A stretch of DNA of 64,000 bases from an uncultured Desulfobacter sp. (GCF_963666145.1 NZ_OY762614.1:6066501-6130500), one strand, 5' to 3'. Positions 42,219 to 51,857 are shown, counted from the stretch's first letter. Notes: generated from the sequence alone by a model not told the origin. Numbers and translations: made by a program.

Positions 42219-42758
42219 ATGATACCTCTTTTTAAAAAAATGGCCGGCGGCGGGCAGCGTCCACCCAAAGTAAACTCAAGCGAGATACTTTGGTCCTGGG
42301 CAGGGGCTTTTCTGGGGATCACCCCGGTGGCCTATTTGAATTACAATCTCTTATCCGGAAGTGATTTTGTTTATATCATCGGCTCATTCGGCGCGTCAGC
42401 GGTGCTGGTCTATGGTGCCGTCAGAAGTCCTTTGGCCCAGCCCAGAAACCTCATTGGCGGCCATCTGCTTTCTGCCTTTGTGGGCGTAGCCTGTTGGCAG
42501 CTTTTCCATCCCCTCCCATGGTTTGCGGCAGCCTTTTCCGTTGCAACGTCTATTGCCCTGATGCATGCTACCCAGACCCTTCATCCCCCTGGTGGGGCCA
42601 CGGCCCTGATCGCTGTGATCGGCAGCGAGAAAATACACGAAATAGGCTTCTGGTACATGCTGATCCCCGTAGGGAGTGGCGTGATAATCATGTTGATTGT
42701 TGCCCTGGTCATCAACAATTTGGCCACTAGAAGAAAATACCCCGAATACTGGTTTTAA
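42219..42758 (+). CDS. HPP-family integral membrane protein
   Basis: This 179-aa protein from ATG 42219 (MIPLFKKMAGG, AAGGAG upstream) has four hydrophobic segments and the HPP family name motif in THPLHPPGGATAL-like form (TQTLHPPGGATALIAVI). Plant and cyanobacterial HPP proteins import nitrite. Linkage to CBS, hcp and siroheme-type reductase makes nitrite a reasonable substrate here, but this is inference. Confidence 0.85.
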   Translation: MIPLFKKMAGGGQRPPKVNSSEILWSWAGAFLGITPVAYLNYNLLSGSDFVYIIGSFGASAVLVYGAVRSPLAQPRNLIGGHLLSAFVGVACWQLFHPLPWFAAAFSVATSIALMHATQTLHPPGGATALIAVIGSEKIHEIGFWYMLIPVGSGVIIMLIVALVINNLATRRKYPEYWF

Positions 42759-42793
42759 TGTCTATTAAACAATTTCTTCCAATTCAAACATTT

Positions 42794-42804
42794 TTATGCG
42801 ATAA
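42794..42804. promoter_or_regulatory. Short palindrome upstream of the second Crp/Fnr gene
   Basis: TTATGCGATAA, identical to 39260-39270. Next to it the context GCGATAaggACAAAAttGAAT resembles the site at 43646. Confidence 0.4.
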
Positions 42805-42858
42805 GGACAAAATTGAATTTTTTTGACGTTTAAACAGATTCACGCAAGGGGAAAAGCA

Positions 42859-43539
42859 TTGCAATTAAATAAAGAATCAGATCCTTATCTTTTTAAGACA
42901 CTGCTTTCCCACCATTATAAGAATTTTATTCAATATGGTATAAACAGGCACATGCCGCCCAAGACGTATCTGTTCCATGAAGGGGAGCCTGCCATAAGGT
43001 GCTATCTGGTGGTTGAAGGGTGCCTGAAGCTGTCAAAACTTAATGCCCAGGGCCGGGAAATTATTCTTCGCTATATCTCTTCCGGGGAAATGACGGCCAC
43101 CCCCATTGTTCTTAAAGACGGCATTTATCCGGTGACGGCCCAGGCAATCAAAGATACGGAAGTCATCTCCTGGGACAGAAACGGGTTTCTTGAAATTGTT
43201 CAAAAATGTCCTGAAATCACGTTGGACTTGATCTCTCTGCTTTTCGAACGTATGGAGTCCCTGCAGCAACGTTACCTGGACATATGTTCGGAACAGGCAC
43301 CCCTGCGCATCGCAAAATTCATGATCAACCTGATGGCTAACACTGGCCGCAAAAAGGGAAACAAAGTGTACATTGATATTCCCCTGAGCCGACAGAATAT
43401 TGCGGACCATATCGGTGCCTCTATGTTTACAGTCAGCCGCACGTTAAGTGCCTGGGAAAAAAATGGCTGGGTAAAATCATCCCGTGAAAGCATCACCATT
43501 ATTGACCCCGGTGCATTGGAAACTTTTGCAAATCAATAA
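42859..43539 (+). CDS. Crp/Fnr-family transcriptional regulator (second)
   Basis: This 226-aa regulator probably starts at TTG 42859, 6 nt after AAGGGGA; the TTG at 42823 lacks a close site. The effector barrel covers about residues 20-125 (TYLFHEGEPAIRCYLVVEG), and the helix-turn-helix is SRQNIADHIGASMFTVSRTLSAW. The recognition helix FTVSR resembles FNR (ETISR), compatible with TTGAY-N4-RTCAA boxes. No cluster cysteines are seen at the N-terminus. It lies between the HPP gene and the FmdE/octahaem operon, as an obvious local regulator. Confidence 0.86.
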   Translation: MQLNKESDPYLFKTLLSHHYKNFIQYGINRHMPPKTYLFHEGEPAIRCYLVVEGCLKLSKLNAQGREIILRYISSGEMTATPIVLKDGIYPVTAQAIKDTEVISWDRNGFLEIVQKCPEITLDLISLLFERMESLQQRYLDICSEQAPLRIAKFMINLMANTGRKKGNKVYIDIPLSRQNIADHIGASMFTVSRTLSAWEKNGWVKSSRESITIIDPGALETFANQ

Positions 43540-43645
43540 TCACCAACCAGCCTTTATTCTCATCAATTTCTTATACTTTATTTTGCGTTGAAGAATGTAT
43601 TAAGAATATAACTTCTACTTTAATTCCAAAAAAATTTGCTTCAAC

Positions 43646-43659
43646 TTGCGATAGCGCAA
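43646..43659. promoter_or_regulatory. 5-4-5 palindrome before the FmdE/octahaem/TonB operon
   Basis: TTGCG-ATAG-CGCAA lies 66 bp upstream of the first gene start. The geometry equals that of Crp/Fnr sites, with a different half-site from the FNR-like boxes. Confidence 0.55.
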
Positions 43660-43725
43660 AGACAAAACAAATTCAATCGATATGATGCATCATTTGTTTA
43701 ACCCTATTATCTATGAGGAGAAGAA

Positions 43726-44463
43726 ATGAAACGTTATATCGGAAAACAGCGCTGGCAAATGTTGATGATTGCCTTGTTATCTGCGGTCTTACCCGTTGCC
43801 GGGACAGCAAGTGGAGCAGGTGGTGATCCTAAAATGAAGTATTCGGCTTTTTTTGACAAAATCAATCCCATTGTTTTGAGAGACCCCCTGGGCGAATTTA
43901 TCGGGACAAGCCAGGGAGGAATTTTAGAAATCACCTATGTGGACACGGTGAAAATGGCAGGACATAGCTGTGCCGTCGTGGGTGGTGCCTACCTTGCGGC
44001 CCGGGAAGGGCTAAAGGCATTATACAGAGACGAATTGCCCTGCAGGGGAGAAATAAAGGTTGAAATAAGGCGGGGCGTAACCGACGACAATGCCGGTGTT
44101 GTTGGCTCTGTTCTTTCCAACATTACGGGGGCAACCTCGGATTTCGGATTCGGAGGACTTCCCGGGGGGCGGTTCAATCGGAGAAATCTGCTTTTTTACA
44201 ATGCCCCTATTGATACGGATATCCGGTTTACTCGGTTGGACACAAACAGACAGGTTGGTGTCAACTATCACCCTGAAAAGGAAGTAAATCCCAAAGCCAT
44301 CCTGATGACCGCCATTGGCCCGAATGCGACACAGGAAGACAAGAAAACTTTCCCAAAGCGATTTCAGAATATGGTCAAAAAATTGTTTGACCAGCCGGAC
44401 CGGGTGATTGAAGTTATTGAATTTTCGGCCTCCTCCCAAAAGAATCAGGATACCCATGAATAA
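43726..44463 (+). CDS. Exported FmdE-like protein
   Basis: This 245-aa protein has a signal peptide (about 1-30, ending GTASGAGG). The FmdE-like core is VKMAGHSCAVVGGAYLAAREGL, where the GHxC and following glycine-alanine run correspond to the metal-site region of cytoplasmic FmdE. GATSDFGFGGLPGG is a further conserved-looking block. It is first in an operon with an octahaem cytochrome, a TonB receptor and an activase. A role as periplasmic metal or tetrapyrrole-binding protein is inferred. Confidence 0.7.
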   Translation: MKRYIGKQRWQMLMIALLSAVLPVAGTASGAGGDPKMKYSAFFDKINPIVLRDPLGEFIGTSQGGILEITYVDTVKMAGHSCAVVGGAYLAAREGLKALYRDELPCRGEIKVEIRRGVTDDNAGVVGSVLSNITGATSDFGFGGLPGGRFNRRNLLFYNAPIDTDIRFTRLDTNRQVGVNYHPEKEVNPKAILMTAIGPNATQEDKKTFPKRFQNMVKKLFDQPDRVIEVIEFSASSQKNQDTHE

Positions 44464-45568
44464 AAAGCATTTTTTTGTAATGGGGGCGCTGGTAACGGTA
44501 TTTCTTGCCCATTGGACACAGGCGGCCTTTGCCCGGACCAATGCCGCCAGTGAGTGCATCCGGTGCCACCGGACGCTCAACCCCTCCCTGGTTAAAGATT
44601 GGGAGCTGTCCAGTATGGCGGTATCGGGTATGGAATGCACCCAGTGTCACGGTTCGGCACACACCAATGAGACCGATTCAAAAAAAGCTGTCATGCCGAA
44701 TATCAAGGTGTGTGGTACTTGCCACACAACTCAGGCAAAGCGGTTTACCATGGGCAAACACGGCAAAGCCGAAGCCGCATTGTCCATCTCCGCCATGGGG
44801 AAAAAGGTAAAGGCCCAGGCTTCTGGTGTTTTTGATAAATCCTGCGCAACCTGCCACAACAGCATCAGTAAGGACGGAGGTCAGTGCAACGCCTGCCACG
44901 GAAGCCACAGGTTCTCCGCCCGGGAAGCGCGCAAACCCGAAGCCTGTCTTCCCTGCCACATGGGCAATCACCCCCAGTATGAAGCCTATGGAAATTCAAG
45001 GCACGGCGCCTTATACCGCGCCCGGGGGCTGGACGGTAGTGTTCCCACATGTGCGACCTGCCATATGCCCGATGGGGATCACATGGTCAAAACCAGTTGG
45101 GGCTTTTTTGGGGTTCGGGGCGAAGAACCTGATCCACAGATTTCCGCCGACCAGGAGACCGTCAAAGGGGCAGTGGAAATGCTCGGTCCGATTCTGGCTC
45201 CGGACAGCTTCAGGCCTGATATGGCAGAATGGACCGAACATCGAAATAAGATGGTAGAGATCTGCAGCCAATGCCATGCCAAATCCCGGGTCCGGGAAAA
45301 TTTGGCCGCCTGTGACGATATTGTTGCCCAAGCCAATCACCTGGCCGCCGGATTTATTAAGTCTGCGGACAAACTTAAAGAACAAGGTATTTTGGATCAA
45401 AAGGAATATTTTTGGCTTATTCGGGACAAGATGCACGCCCAGCGGATGGGCATGTATATCAGTGCATTTCATCAGTCTCCAGAAGGTGTCCTTTTGGAGC
45501 TGATCCATTTCAAGCGGGCCACGATGGCGGTTCAAAAGCAGCAGTCTGAAAAAATAGACTTAAAATAG
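44456..45568 (+). CDS. Second octahaem cytochrome c (HAO-related)
   Basis: This 370-aa secreted protein starts at ATG 44456, overlapping the FmdE-like gene by 8 bp. Signal peptide about 1-26. Eight CXXCH motifs at C34, C61, C86, C130, C144, C164, C199 and C270. The block CHGSHRFSAREARKPEACLPCH aligns with CHTRHRFSVMEARKPQACGQCH of the cytochrome at 24591, so the two are paralogues. No NapC partner is adjacent, and the protein is about 90 residues shorter. It is a probable periplasmic redox enzyme or electron conduit for the operon. Confidence 0.86.
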   Translation: MNKKHFFVMGALVTVFLAHWTQAAFARTNAASECIRCHRTLNPSLVKDWELSSMAVSGMECTQCHGSAHTNETDSKKAVMPNIKVCGTCHTTQAKRFTMGKHGKAEAALSISAMGKKVKAQASGVFDKSCATCHNSISKDGGQCNACHGSHRFSAREARKPEACLPCHMGNHPQYEAYGNSRHGALYRARGLDGSVPTCATCHMPDGDHMVKTSWGFFGVRGEEPDPQISADQETVKGAVEMLGPILAPDSFRPDMAEWTEHRNKMVEICSQCHAKSRVRENLAACDDIVAQANHLAAGFIKSADKLKEQGILDQKEYFWLIRDKMHAQRMGMYISAFHQSPEGVLLELIHFKRATMAVQKQQSEKIDLK

Positions 45569-45590
45569 ACAGCGTTAAAGGAGATTTCAG

Positions 45591-47690
45591 ATGAAGATAA
45601 AAATGACGGCCTGCCTGTATGCGGCAATACTCATCTCCATGGCTTCCGGCGCAGCTCTGGCGGCAAAAGTGGTCCAGGAAGAAAACCTGGTGGTCACCGC
45701 AACAAAGACAGAAAAAGAGGTGGACGGAATCACGGCATCGGTGGATGTGATCACTGCCCAGGATATAAAGATGATGGGCGCATCCACCCTGAAAAACATC
45801 ATTGAAAAAACCCCGGGCCTGACCCTGCAATATGGCCAGTTTGCCCATGCAAGCTCTAAATCCAAGAGCACCATCTCCATTCGGGGCATGGGGGGCAACG
45901 GCACGCTGCTGCTCATTGACGGCAGGCGTATTGCAGGAGAAACCCAGAGTACCTATGAAATGGACAGGATTCCTGCCGGCATGATCGAGCGGATAGAAAT
46001 TGTTAAAGGCCCCATGAGCACCCTTTACGGATCAGATGCCCTGGGCGGGGTGATCAACATCATCACCAAAAAGGCCGGCCGGAAAAAATTTGCCATGGAT
46101 ATGGATATCTCCACAGGGATGAACGACCAGGGAGACGCAGAGTCGTACAAGGCCGGCATCAATGCCCGGGGACGGGTGGGAAAAGTGGGGTATTCCCTTT
46201 ATACCAATTACAATAAGACCCGTCCCTATACGAAACCCGAGACCTATTCCTCAAAAGCCCTGAATCCCAAAACCAGCATGCCGGTTACCTCAGATCCCCA
46301 GCATGAAGAAACCGGAGAGGTAGACGTTTCTTACCGCGATGCCTCGGAAGTTTTTTCCACAGGACTTTCCCTGGAGGCCGAACTGACAGATGCCCTGAGT
46401 GCACAGGCAGGTCTGAATTACTTTGAAGAAAACCGGGAGGGTACTTACACCGGCGGGTTCAAAAAGGCAAGACCCGGGCAGACCCCGTCCGCCGTCATGG
46501 TTCTGGATACCCCCGTAGATTCAAAGGACGATAACAACAGGATAGATGCCGATACCTCTGTTAAATACAAATTTACGGATACCCTGACAGGCCGGATAGG
46601 CGCCTACCGGTCGGAGTATGAAAAACGCAACAAGACCAGAGCAAAAAATTTTACGGCAACCACGAACACTAAATTCAGTGCGGATGTGGATATCACCGGA
46701 TATGAAGCGGAGGCAACCTGGGCAGCAACATCTGATCACCTTCTGGTGGGCGGTGCCGGGTACCGGGAAATATCGCGAAATTCTGCCGCCATCAATCCCG
46801 ATCCCACAAGTTACGAGTTTGTAAACGACACCCAGCGTTTCAAGGCGGTTTATCTCCAGGATGAATGGCAGATCACCCCAGACCTGAATGCCATTTTCGG
46901 CGCCCGGTACGATGATATGTCCGATGCGGACAACAAAGCCACTTTTAGAGCCGGACTGGCCAAACAATTTTCTTCCATATTCAAGGTCCGTGTGAACTAC
47001 GCCGAGGGCTACCGGGCACCGGACACCGCAGAACTTTATGTGGTCGCTCCGACACCAGGCGATATTCCACGGATTGGGGCTGAGACTGTATACGGCACCA
47101 AGACCACAGTGCATGAATTGAGTCCTGAATTTTTAAGAAGTTACGAGCTTGGGATTGGCGGAGACTATCAACGTTTCAGCTACGAGGTGGTCCTCTTTTA
47201 CAACGATGTCAGCGATAAAATTGAAATCGAACGAGTGGACGTTGACAATGACGGAAGTGAGGATTACCAGACCTATGTGAATAAACCGGATGTTGATATC
47301 AAAGGCATGGAGCTGAACCTGGGATATGATTTCGGACATGGGGTCACTGCCGACTTCAATTGGACGGAGCTTTCCACCGAAGACGGTGAAACCGGAAAAG
47401 ATCTGCTCTACAACCCGGACCGGACGTTTTCTATTGGCGTGGACTATCAGGTCACCCCCACGCTTTGCCTTTCACTTACGGCACGGCATATCGGCAGCCA
47501 ATACAAAAGCGAAACGGAAAAAATAGGTTCCTACCAGCTTGTTGATATCAGTTTTCTCAAATACTTTGGCAGCAAACAACAGTATGAGCTATACGGCGGC
47601 GTAAACAATATTCTGGACGAATCCGTGGACAAGTCACTGGGATCAAATACAGGCCCCTATATGTTTGTCGGTATGCGTGTTCATTTTTAA
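45591..47690 (+). CDS. TonB-dependent outer-membrane receptor
   Basis: This 699-aa protein has a signal peptide (about 1-24), a TonB-box-like ENLVVTATKTE, a plug domain (ISIRGMGGNGTLLLIDGRRI, IEIVKGPMSTLYGSDALGGVINIITKKAG) and a beta-barrel ending in the C-terminal aromatic F. It imports a scarce compound such as a siderophore, corrinoid, haem or metal chelate. TonB/ExbBD are not in the window. Position between octahaem cytochrome and activase suggests a cofactor or metal needed by these enzymes. Confidence 0.92.
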   Translation: MKIKMTACLYAAILISMASGAALAAKVVQEENLVVTATKTEKEVDGITASVDVITAQDIKMMGASTLKNIIEKTPGLTLQYGQFAHASSKSKSTISIRGMGGNGTLLLIDGRRIAGETQSTYEMDRIPAGMIERIEIVKGPMSTLYGSDALGGVINIITKKAGRKKFAMDMDISTGMNDQGDAESYKAGINARGRVGKVGYSLYTNYNKTRPYTKPETYSSKALNPKTSMPVTSDPQHEETGEVDVSYRDASEVFSTGLSLEAELTDALSAQAGLNYFEENREGTYTGGFKKARPGQTPSAVMVLDTPVDSKDDNNRIDADTSVKYKFTDTLTGRIGAYRSEYEKRNKTRAKNFTATTNTKFSADVDITGYEAEATWAATSDHLLVGGAGYREISRNSAAINPDPTSYEFVNDTQRFKAVYLQDEWQITPDLNAIFGARYDDMSDADNKATFRAGLAKQFSSIFKVRVNYAEGYRAPDTAELYVVAPTPGDIPRIGAETVYGTKTTVHELSPEFLRSYELGIGGDYQRFSYEVVLFYNDVSDKIEIERVDVDNDGSEDYQTYVNKPDVDIKGMELNLGYDFGHGVTADFNWTELSTEDGETGKDLLYNPDRTFSIGVDYQVTPTLCLSLTARHIGSQYKSETEKIGSYQLVDISFLKYFGSKQQYELYGGVNNILDESVDKSLGSNTGPYMFVGMRVHF

Positions 47691-47702
47691 GGAGTGTAAA
47701 AG

Positions 47703-50700
47703 ATGACCGTTCCTGTTTTGGGTGTGGATATGGGTACCAGTGCCGTCAAACTGATAATTCTGGATGCGGATAAACGCATGGTGCACACGCGATTTCAAAA
47801 ACATTCAGGTGATCCGGGCGGCTGCCTGAAAACACTGTTTTCTGAAATCGTTTCAAAATTCCCCAAGGTCCGGTTGGGAATGACCGGCAGCCTGGCAGAA
47901 CCCTTTGCCGAACAAATTAAAAAGGGGGAGGCAGAGCCCTTCGCAGGGGACAGGGGTGGCACGTCGCAGGTCGACGGCAGGACACCGGGCCAAAGTGTTG
48001 TGTTGGCGGATATGGTGCCGGCTGCGGTGGAAGGGTGTCTTGCCATGGCTCCCGGCGCCGGGTGCATCATGGAGATCGGTGCGGCCCGGGCAAGTTTTAT
48101 TACCGGCATTTCAAAAAATGACGCCTCGCGGGTGAGGTTCTTTTTCAACTCAAGTTGCGCGGCCGGTACGGGCTCTTTTCTTGAAGAACAGGCCCAGCGC
48201 CTTGCCATACCGATTTCCGGACTGTCTGGGCAGACGCGGCAGGCAACAAAGGTACTGCCCATTGCCGGACGCTGCTCTGTATTCTCCAAAACCGATATGA
48301 TCCACTTGCAGCAGGATGGGGCTGAAACGGCGGACATTCTCCTTGGCCTGATTCATGCCATGGTTAGAAACTATAAGACCAACGTGGTTAAGCGCAATCC
48401 AGTTTCCCCTCCGGTGTTCCTGGCCGGCCGGGTCATGGAAATCCACGGGATGCGCCAGGCTCTGGCCAAAATCTTCAACCTGTCTGCCGATGATTTCCTT
48501 TTGGATAAACAACATACCTACGCCAACGCAATGGGCGCGGCCCTTTCGGTTCCCGGGACAGCACAGGTACTGGAATTGTCACGGATCTGCCAGTTTTCGG
48601 ATGCGGGAATGCCGGGATCAGAATCCCAAGGCACGATGCTCTCTCTGGCCGGTTTCGGAGAAAACGATCAGGAAGGGCTGCACCCGGTTAAAACGCCGCA
48701 CCCTCCTGTAACAGGGCATCTGGGTGTGGATGTGGGCTCCACATCCACAAATCTTGTACTCATCAGCCCGGACAAACAGGTATTGCACTGGCAGTACCTG
48801 CGTACCCGGGGCACCCCGGTGGAAACAGTACGTTCGGGCATGGAGAAACTTAAACAGCAGATGGGAAAAGACTTTTCCCTTTTGTCCATAGGGGTGACCG
48901 GTTCCGGGCGCTATCTGGCCGGCAAATCCATCGGGGCGGACCTGGTGGTCAACGAAATTACGGCCCAGGCCGAAGGTACCCTGTTCCAGCATCCGGAGGC
49001 AGACACCATTCTGGAAATCGGCGGCCAGGACGCAAAATTTATTCGCCTTGAGACCCAGGTGGTGACGGATTTTGAAATGAACCGCATCTGCGCCGCCGGC
49101 ACCGGCTCATTTCTGGAAGAACAGGCCAAAAAAATAGGGGTGGATCTCCGGGATTTTGGCCCCCTTTCACTCGAATCCGCAGCCCCTCTGGATCTTGGGG
49201 AGCGCTGCACCGTATTTATTGAAGGGGCGCTCTCCAAGGCCCTGGGCCGTGGAGAGGCCAAGGCCGACATTGTGGCGGGCCTCGCCTACAGCATTGTTAG
49301 AAATTACCTGACCCGGGTGGCCGGAGACCGCCCCCTGGGAGACCATATTTTTCTCCAGGGCGGTATCGCCCATAACCAGGGGGTCGTCAATGCCTTCCGA
49401 TCCCTTTTGGGCCGTCCGGTGACCGTCGCCCCCTACTTCAGCGTTACCGGCGCTCTGGGGGCGGCACTTCTGTCCAGATCCAGATATGAATTCGGTATTA
49501 TCGGGGACGTTCCCGCAAGTACAGGCACCGATAATACTGCAGGGACCCGCCGGAGTGCCTCACAAAACCAGCATGAACCCTTGGAACAGGTGCCCGATAT
49601 CTGGGTCCAGTCCCGGGAGTTGTTTCTTAAAGGCTATGAATCCAACCGGTTTCCCAACCGTCCGACCATCGGCATTCCCAGAGTCTTGTTTATGCACAAG
49701 CTCTTTGTGCTGTTCAACCGGTTCTTTACAGAGCTTGGCTTCAACGTTCTTCTGTCCGATCCCACAAACCGGGAGATGGTAAGCAAGAGTAGGGAGACCG
49801 CTTTAGAGGAGACCTGCTACCCTGTAAAACTGATTAACGGCCATGTGGAGGCGTTGCTTCAAAAAGGAGTGGATTATATTTTTCTGCCCCGGGTATTCAC
49901 CATGAAGCATGCCGGTTCCTGGACAAGAAAAGACTACGGCTGTCTCTATTTTCAGGCCGCAGCCAAATTGACTGAACATGCTCTGAATCTTAAAGACAGG
50001 GGCGTCACACTGCTCAGTCCTCAGATTTCATTTAACTTCGGCACCAAGTACATTGCCCAAACCATCCTGGACCTGGGAAAAACCCTGGGCAAGTCAAAAC
50101 TGTCAACCATCCGGGCCATGCAAAAGGCCGTTTTTACCTTTATGGGGTACAACCGCAGCCTGGTCCGCCTGGGCAAATCCTTTTTATCATCCATACCTGC
50201 AGGCGTGCCCGTCTTTGTCATCATCACCCGGCCCTATGGCATGAATGACCCGGTGCTGAACATGTCGGTGCCGGAGCATCTTTCTGCCATGGGACACCGG
50301 GTTATGCCCTTTTTCGTTCTGGAAGCCGAAGAAGAAGGAATGAACAAAGATTATCCTAATCTGTACTGGCCATTTGCCCAGCACATTCTTGCCGGTGCCA
50401 GAAAGATCCGGCAAACCCCTAACCTTTTTGCCGTCTACCTGACCAATCACGGGTGTGGTCCGGACACGGCCCTGCTTCATCTTTTCCGCAAGGAAATGGA
50501 AGGGAAACCCTTTCTCCACCTGGAGGTGGATGAACACAGCTCAAAGGTAGGCATCATCACCAGACTGGAGGCCTTTGCCTTGAGTTTTGACAAAAAAACT
50601 GTTCCCGAAGCACACCCGGATAAACCAGGCCGTCTGCTCCCCTCGTTGGACAAAGACCGTCCCCTGGCCATTCCTTCCTTGTTTCCCTTTTCTGAACTGG

Positions 50701-51707
50701 CCTGTGCCGTTTTGGAAACCAAAGGGGTCCGGGCCAAACTTCTCAGTCCAACCGACTCAGACAGCCTTGAGCAAGGGAAGCAGCTGAGTGCCGCCAAGGA
50801 ATATCTCTCCTTTGTCAGCCTCATGGGGGATGCCAGAAAGCATGCCATGGCAGGCCAGACAGGGTCCATTCTCATTCCCCAGACCGAAGGCGCAGAAGTA
50901 GAAGGGCTTTATGCCCAGGTTATTGCATCCCTCCTTGAAGATGATTTTCCCGGCACACGCATCTATGCCCCCTTTTTGGAGGATGCCGTTCTGGCCCCGG
51001 ATTTTTTTCCCCGCTTTTTCCTTCCTCTGGTGGCTGGTGACATTGTTTTGGCGGGTCCGGTCCGGGACCGAAAAACGACCCTGAAACAGGTGATTGCATC
51101 AATAGACCGTCTGGATGAAGATGCTGTGGTTGATCTTGCCACCCGTACAGCAACCTTTGTTGCTCCCGATGAATTAAGGCTTCTGGTGACAGGTGAGCCT
51201 GCTGTGGTTTTCAATCCCTTCAATCACCAGTTTTTTACGGACGCCATTCCGGGGCGGATATGTTGGCAACCTCTCTCCGAAGTGCTTTATCTGCTATGGA
51301 AAGACTGGAACAGCCGCCCAAATCATCCCGAAGTCCATAACCGTCTTGATCAGTGCCGGCAACTGATGATCAGGGTGGCCCGTGCAATGGGAGCCGCAGG
51401 CGCCTTTGAACCCGATCCTGCAGCCTTGCAAGCTGCTGCAGACAATATATTACCGCTTTTTTCCGGCAGCAACGGGCGCTATCGCTTGGCCAAACGATTC
51501 ACCCAGGCAGCCCCCAACGGCATTCTTGAAATTGCATCGGCCTACGAAAATACAGGTATTATCGCAAGACAGCTTGGAGATGCAATACCCAACCCGATTC
51601 CAGTGCTCAATATGGTTTTTGACGGTAGCAGCCATAATGGAAACAATGAACTGCTACAAAATTTTATACATTATATTAATCCGAAATCAAACCGCATATC
51701 TAAATAG
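47703..51707 (+). CDS. Giant acyl-CoA dehydratase activase-related protein (double BadF/HgdC ATPase plus DUF2229)
   Basis: This 1334-aa protein contains two ASKHA ATPase domains (about 4-285, GVDMGTSAVKLIILD; about 340-600, GVDVGSTSTNLVLIS). In each, the cysteine pair that holds the shared [4Fe-4S] cluster is kept (C152 and C191; C463 and C502). A DUF2229 region follows (about 655-870, IGIPRVLFMHKLFVLFNRFF, EETCYPVKLINGHV) and a C-terminal dehydratase-like part. Activases use ATP to fire low-potential electrons into a partner enzyme. Here the gene is in an operon with a TonB receptor and octahaem cytochrome, not with a dehydratase. Confidence 0.9.
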   Translation: MTVPVLGVDMGTSAVKLIILDADKRMVHTRFQKHSGDPGGCLKTLFSEIVSKFPKVRLGMTGSLAEPFAEQIKKGEAEPFAGDRGGTSQVDGRTPGQSVVLADMVPAAVEGCLAMAPGAGCIMEIGAARASFITGISKNDASRVRFFFNSSCAAGTGSFLEEQAQRLAIPISGLSGQTRQATKVLPIAGRCSVFSKTDMIHLQQDGAETADILLGLIHAMVRNYKTNVVKRNPVSPPVFLAGRVMEIHGMRQALAKIFNLSADDFLLDKQHTYANAMGAALSVPGTAQVLELSRICQFSDAGMPGSESQGTMLSLAGFGENDQEGLHPVKTPHPPVTGHLGVDVGSTSTNLVLISPDKQVLHWQYLRTRGTPVETVRSGMEKLKQQMGKDFSLLSIGVTGSGRYLAGKSIGADLVVNEITAQAEGTLFQHPEADTILEIGGQDAKFIRLETQVVTDFEMNRICAAGTGSFLEEQAKKIGVDLRDFGPLSLESAAPLDLGERCTVFIEGALSKALGRGEAKADIVAGLAYSIVRNYLTRVAGDRPLGDHIFLQGGIAHNQGVVNAFRSLLGRPVTVAPYFSVTGALGAALLSRSRYEFGIIGDVPASTGTDNTAGTRRSASQNQHEPLEQVPDIWVQSRELFLKGYESNRFPNRPTIGIPRVLFMHKLFVLFNRFFTELGFNVLLSDPTNREMVSKSRETALEETCYPVKLINGHVEALLQKGVDYIFLPRVFTMKHAGSWTRKDYGCLYFQAAAKLTEHALNLKDRGVTLLSPQISFNFGTKYIAQTILDLGKTLGKSKLSTIRAMQKAVFTFMGYNRSLVRLGKSFLSSIPAGVPVFVIITRPYGMNDPVLNMSVPEHLSAMGHRVMPFFVLEAEEEGMNKDYPNLYWPFAQHILAGARKIRQTPNLFAVYLTNHGCGPDTALLHLFRKEMEGKPFLHLEVDEHSSKVGIITRLEAFALSFDKKTVPEAHPDKPGRLLPSLDKDRPLAIPSLFPFSELACAVLETKGVRAKLLSPTDSDSLEQGKQLSAAKEYLSFVSLMGDARKHAMAGQTGSILIPQTEGAEVEGLYAQVIASLLEDDFPGTRIYAPFLEDAVLAPDFFPRFFLPLVAGDIVLAGPVRDRKTTLKQVIASIDRLDEDAVVDLATRTATFVAPDELRLLVTGEPAVVFNPFNHQFFTDAIPGRICWQPLSEVLYLLWKDWNSRPNHPEVHNRLDQCRQLMIRVARAMGAAGAFEPDPAALQAAADNILPLFSGSNGRYRLAKRFTQAAPNGILEIASAYENTGIIARQLGDAIPNPIPVLNMVFDGSSHNGNNELLQNFIHYINPKSNRISK

Positions 51708-51829
51708 AATTTTTTCAATGCCTCGTCATTTTATTGCCTGATCGAGATATCGCACAGCTCCCATTTCAAAGTGCTTCTTGTGTGATCCCTCCATGGACGA
51801 GTGCTCAATTATAACATTTTCACGCCGCC

Positions 51830-51857
51830 GCTAACAAAAGGTTGCTAACAAAAGGTT
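51830..51857. repeat. Two tandem 14-bp repeats in the gene-free 51708-52213 stretch
   Basis: GCTAACAAAAGGTT occurs twice head to tail (51830-51843, 51844-51857). GCTAACAAAAGG also occurs once at 32837. The 500-bp gap otherwise holds the palindrome at 52055 and the recombinase promoter region. Confidence 0.6.

Noticed and set aside
51830..51857. Tandem GCTAACAAAAGGTT as an integron attC site
   Set aside because: The start resembles an attC end (TAACAA), but no matching GTTRGGC-type partner follows and no integron integrase of the IntI type is present.
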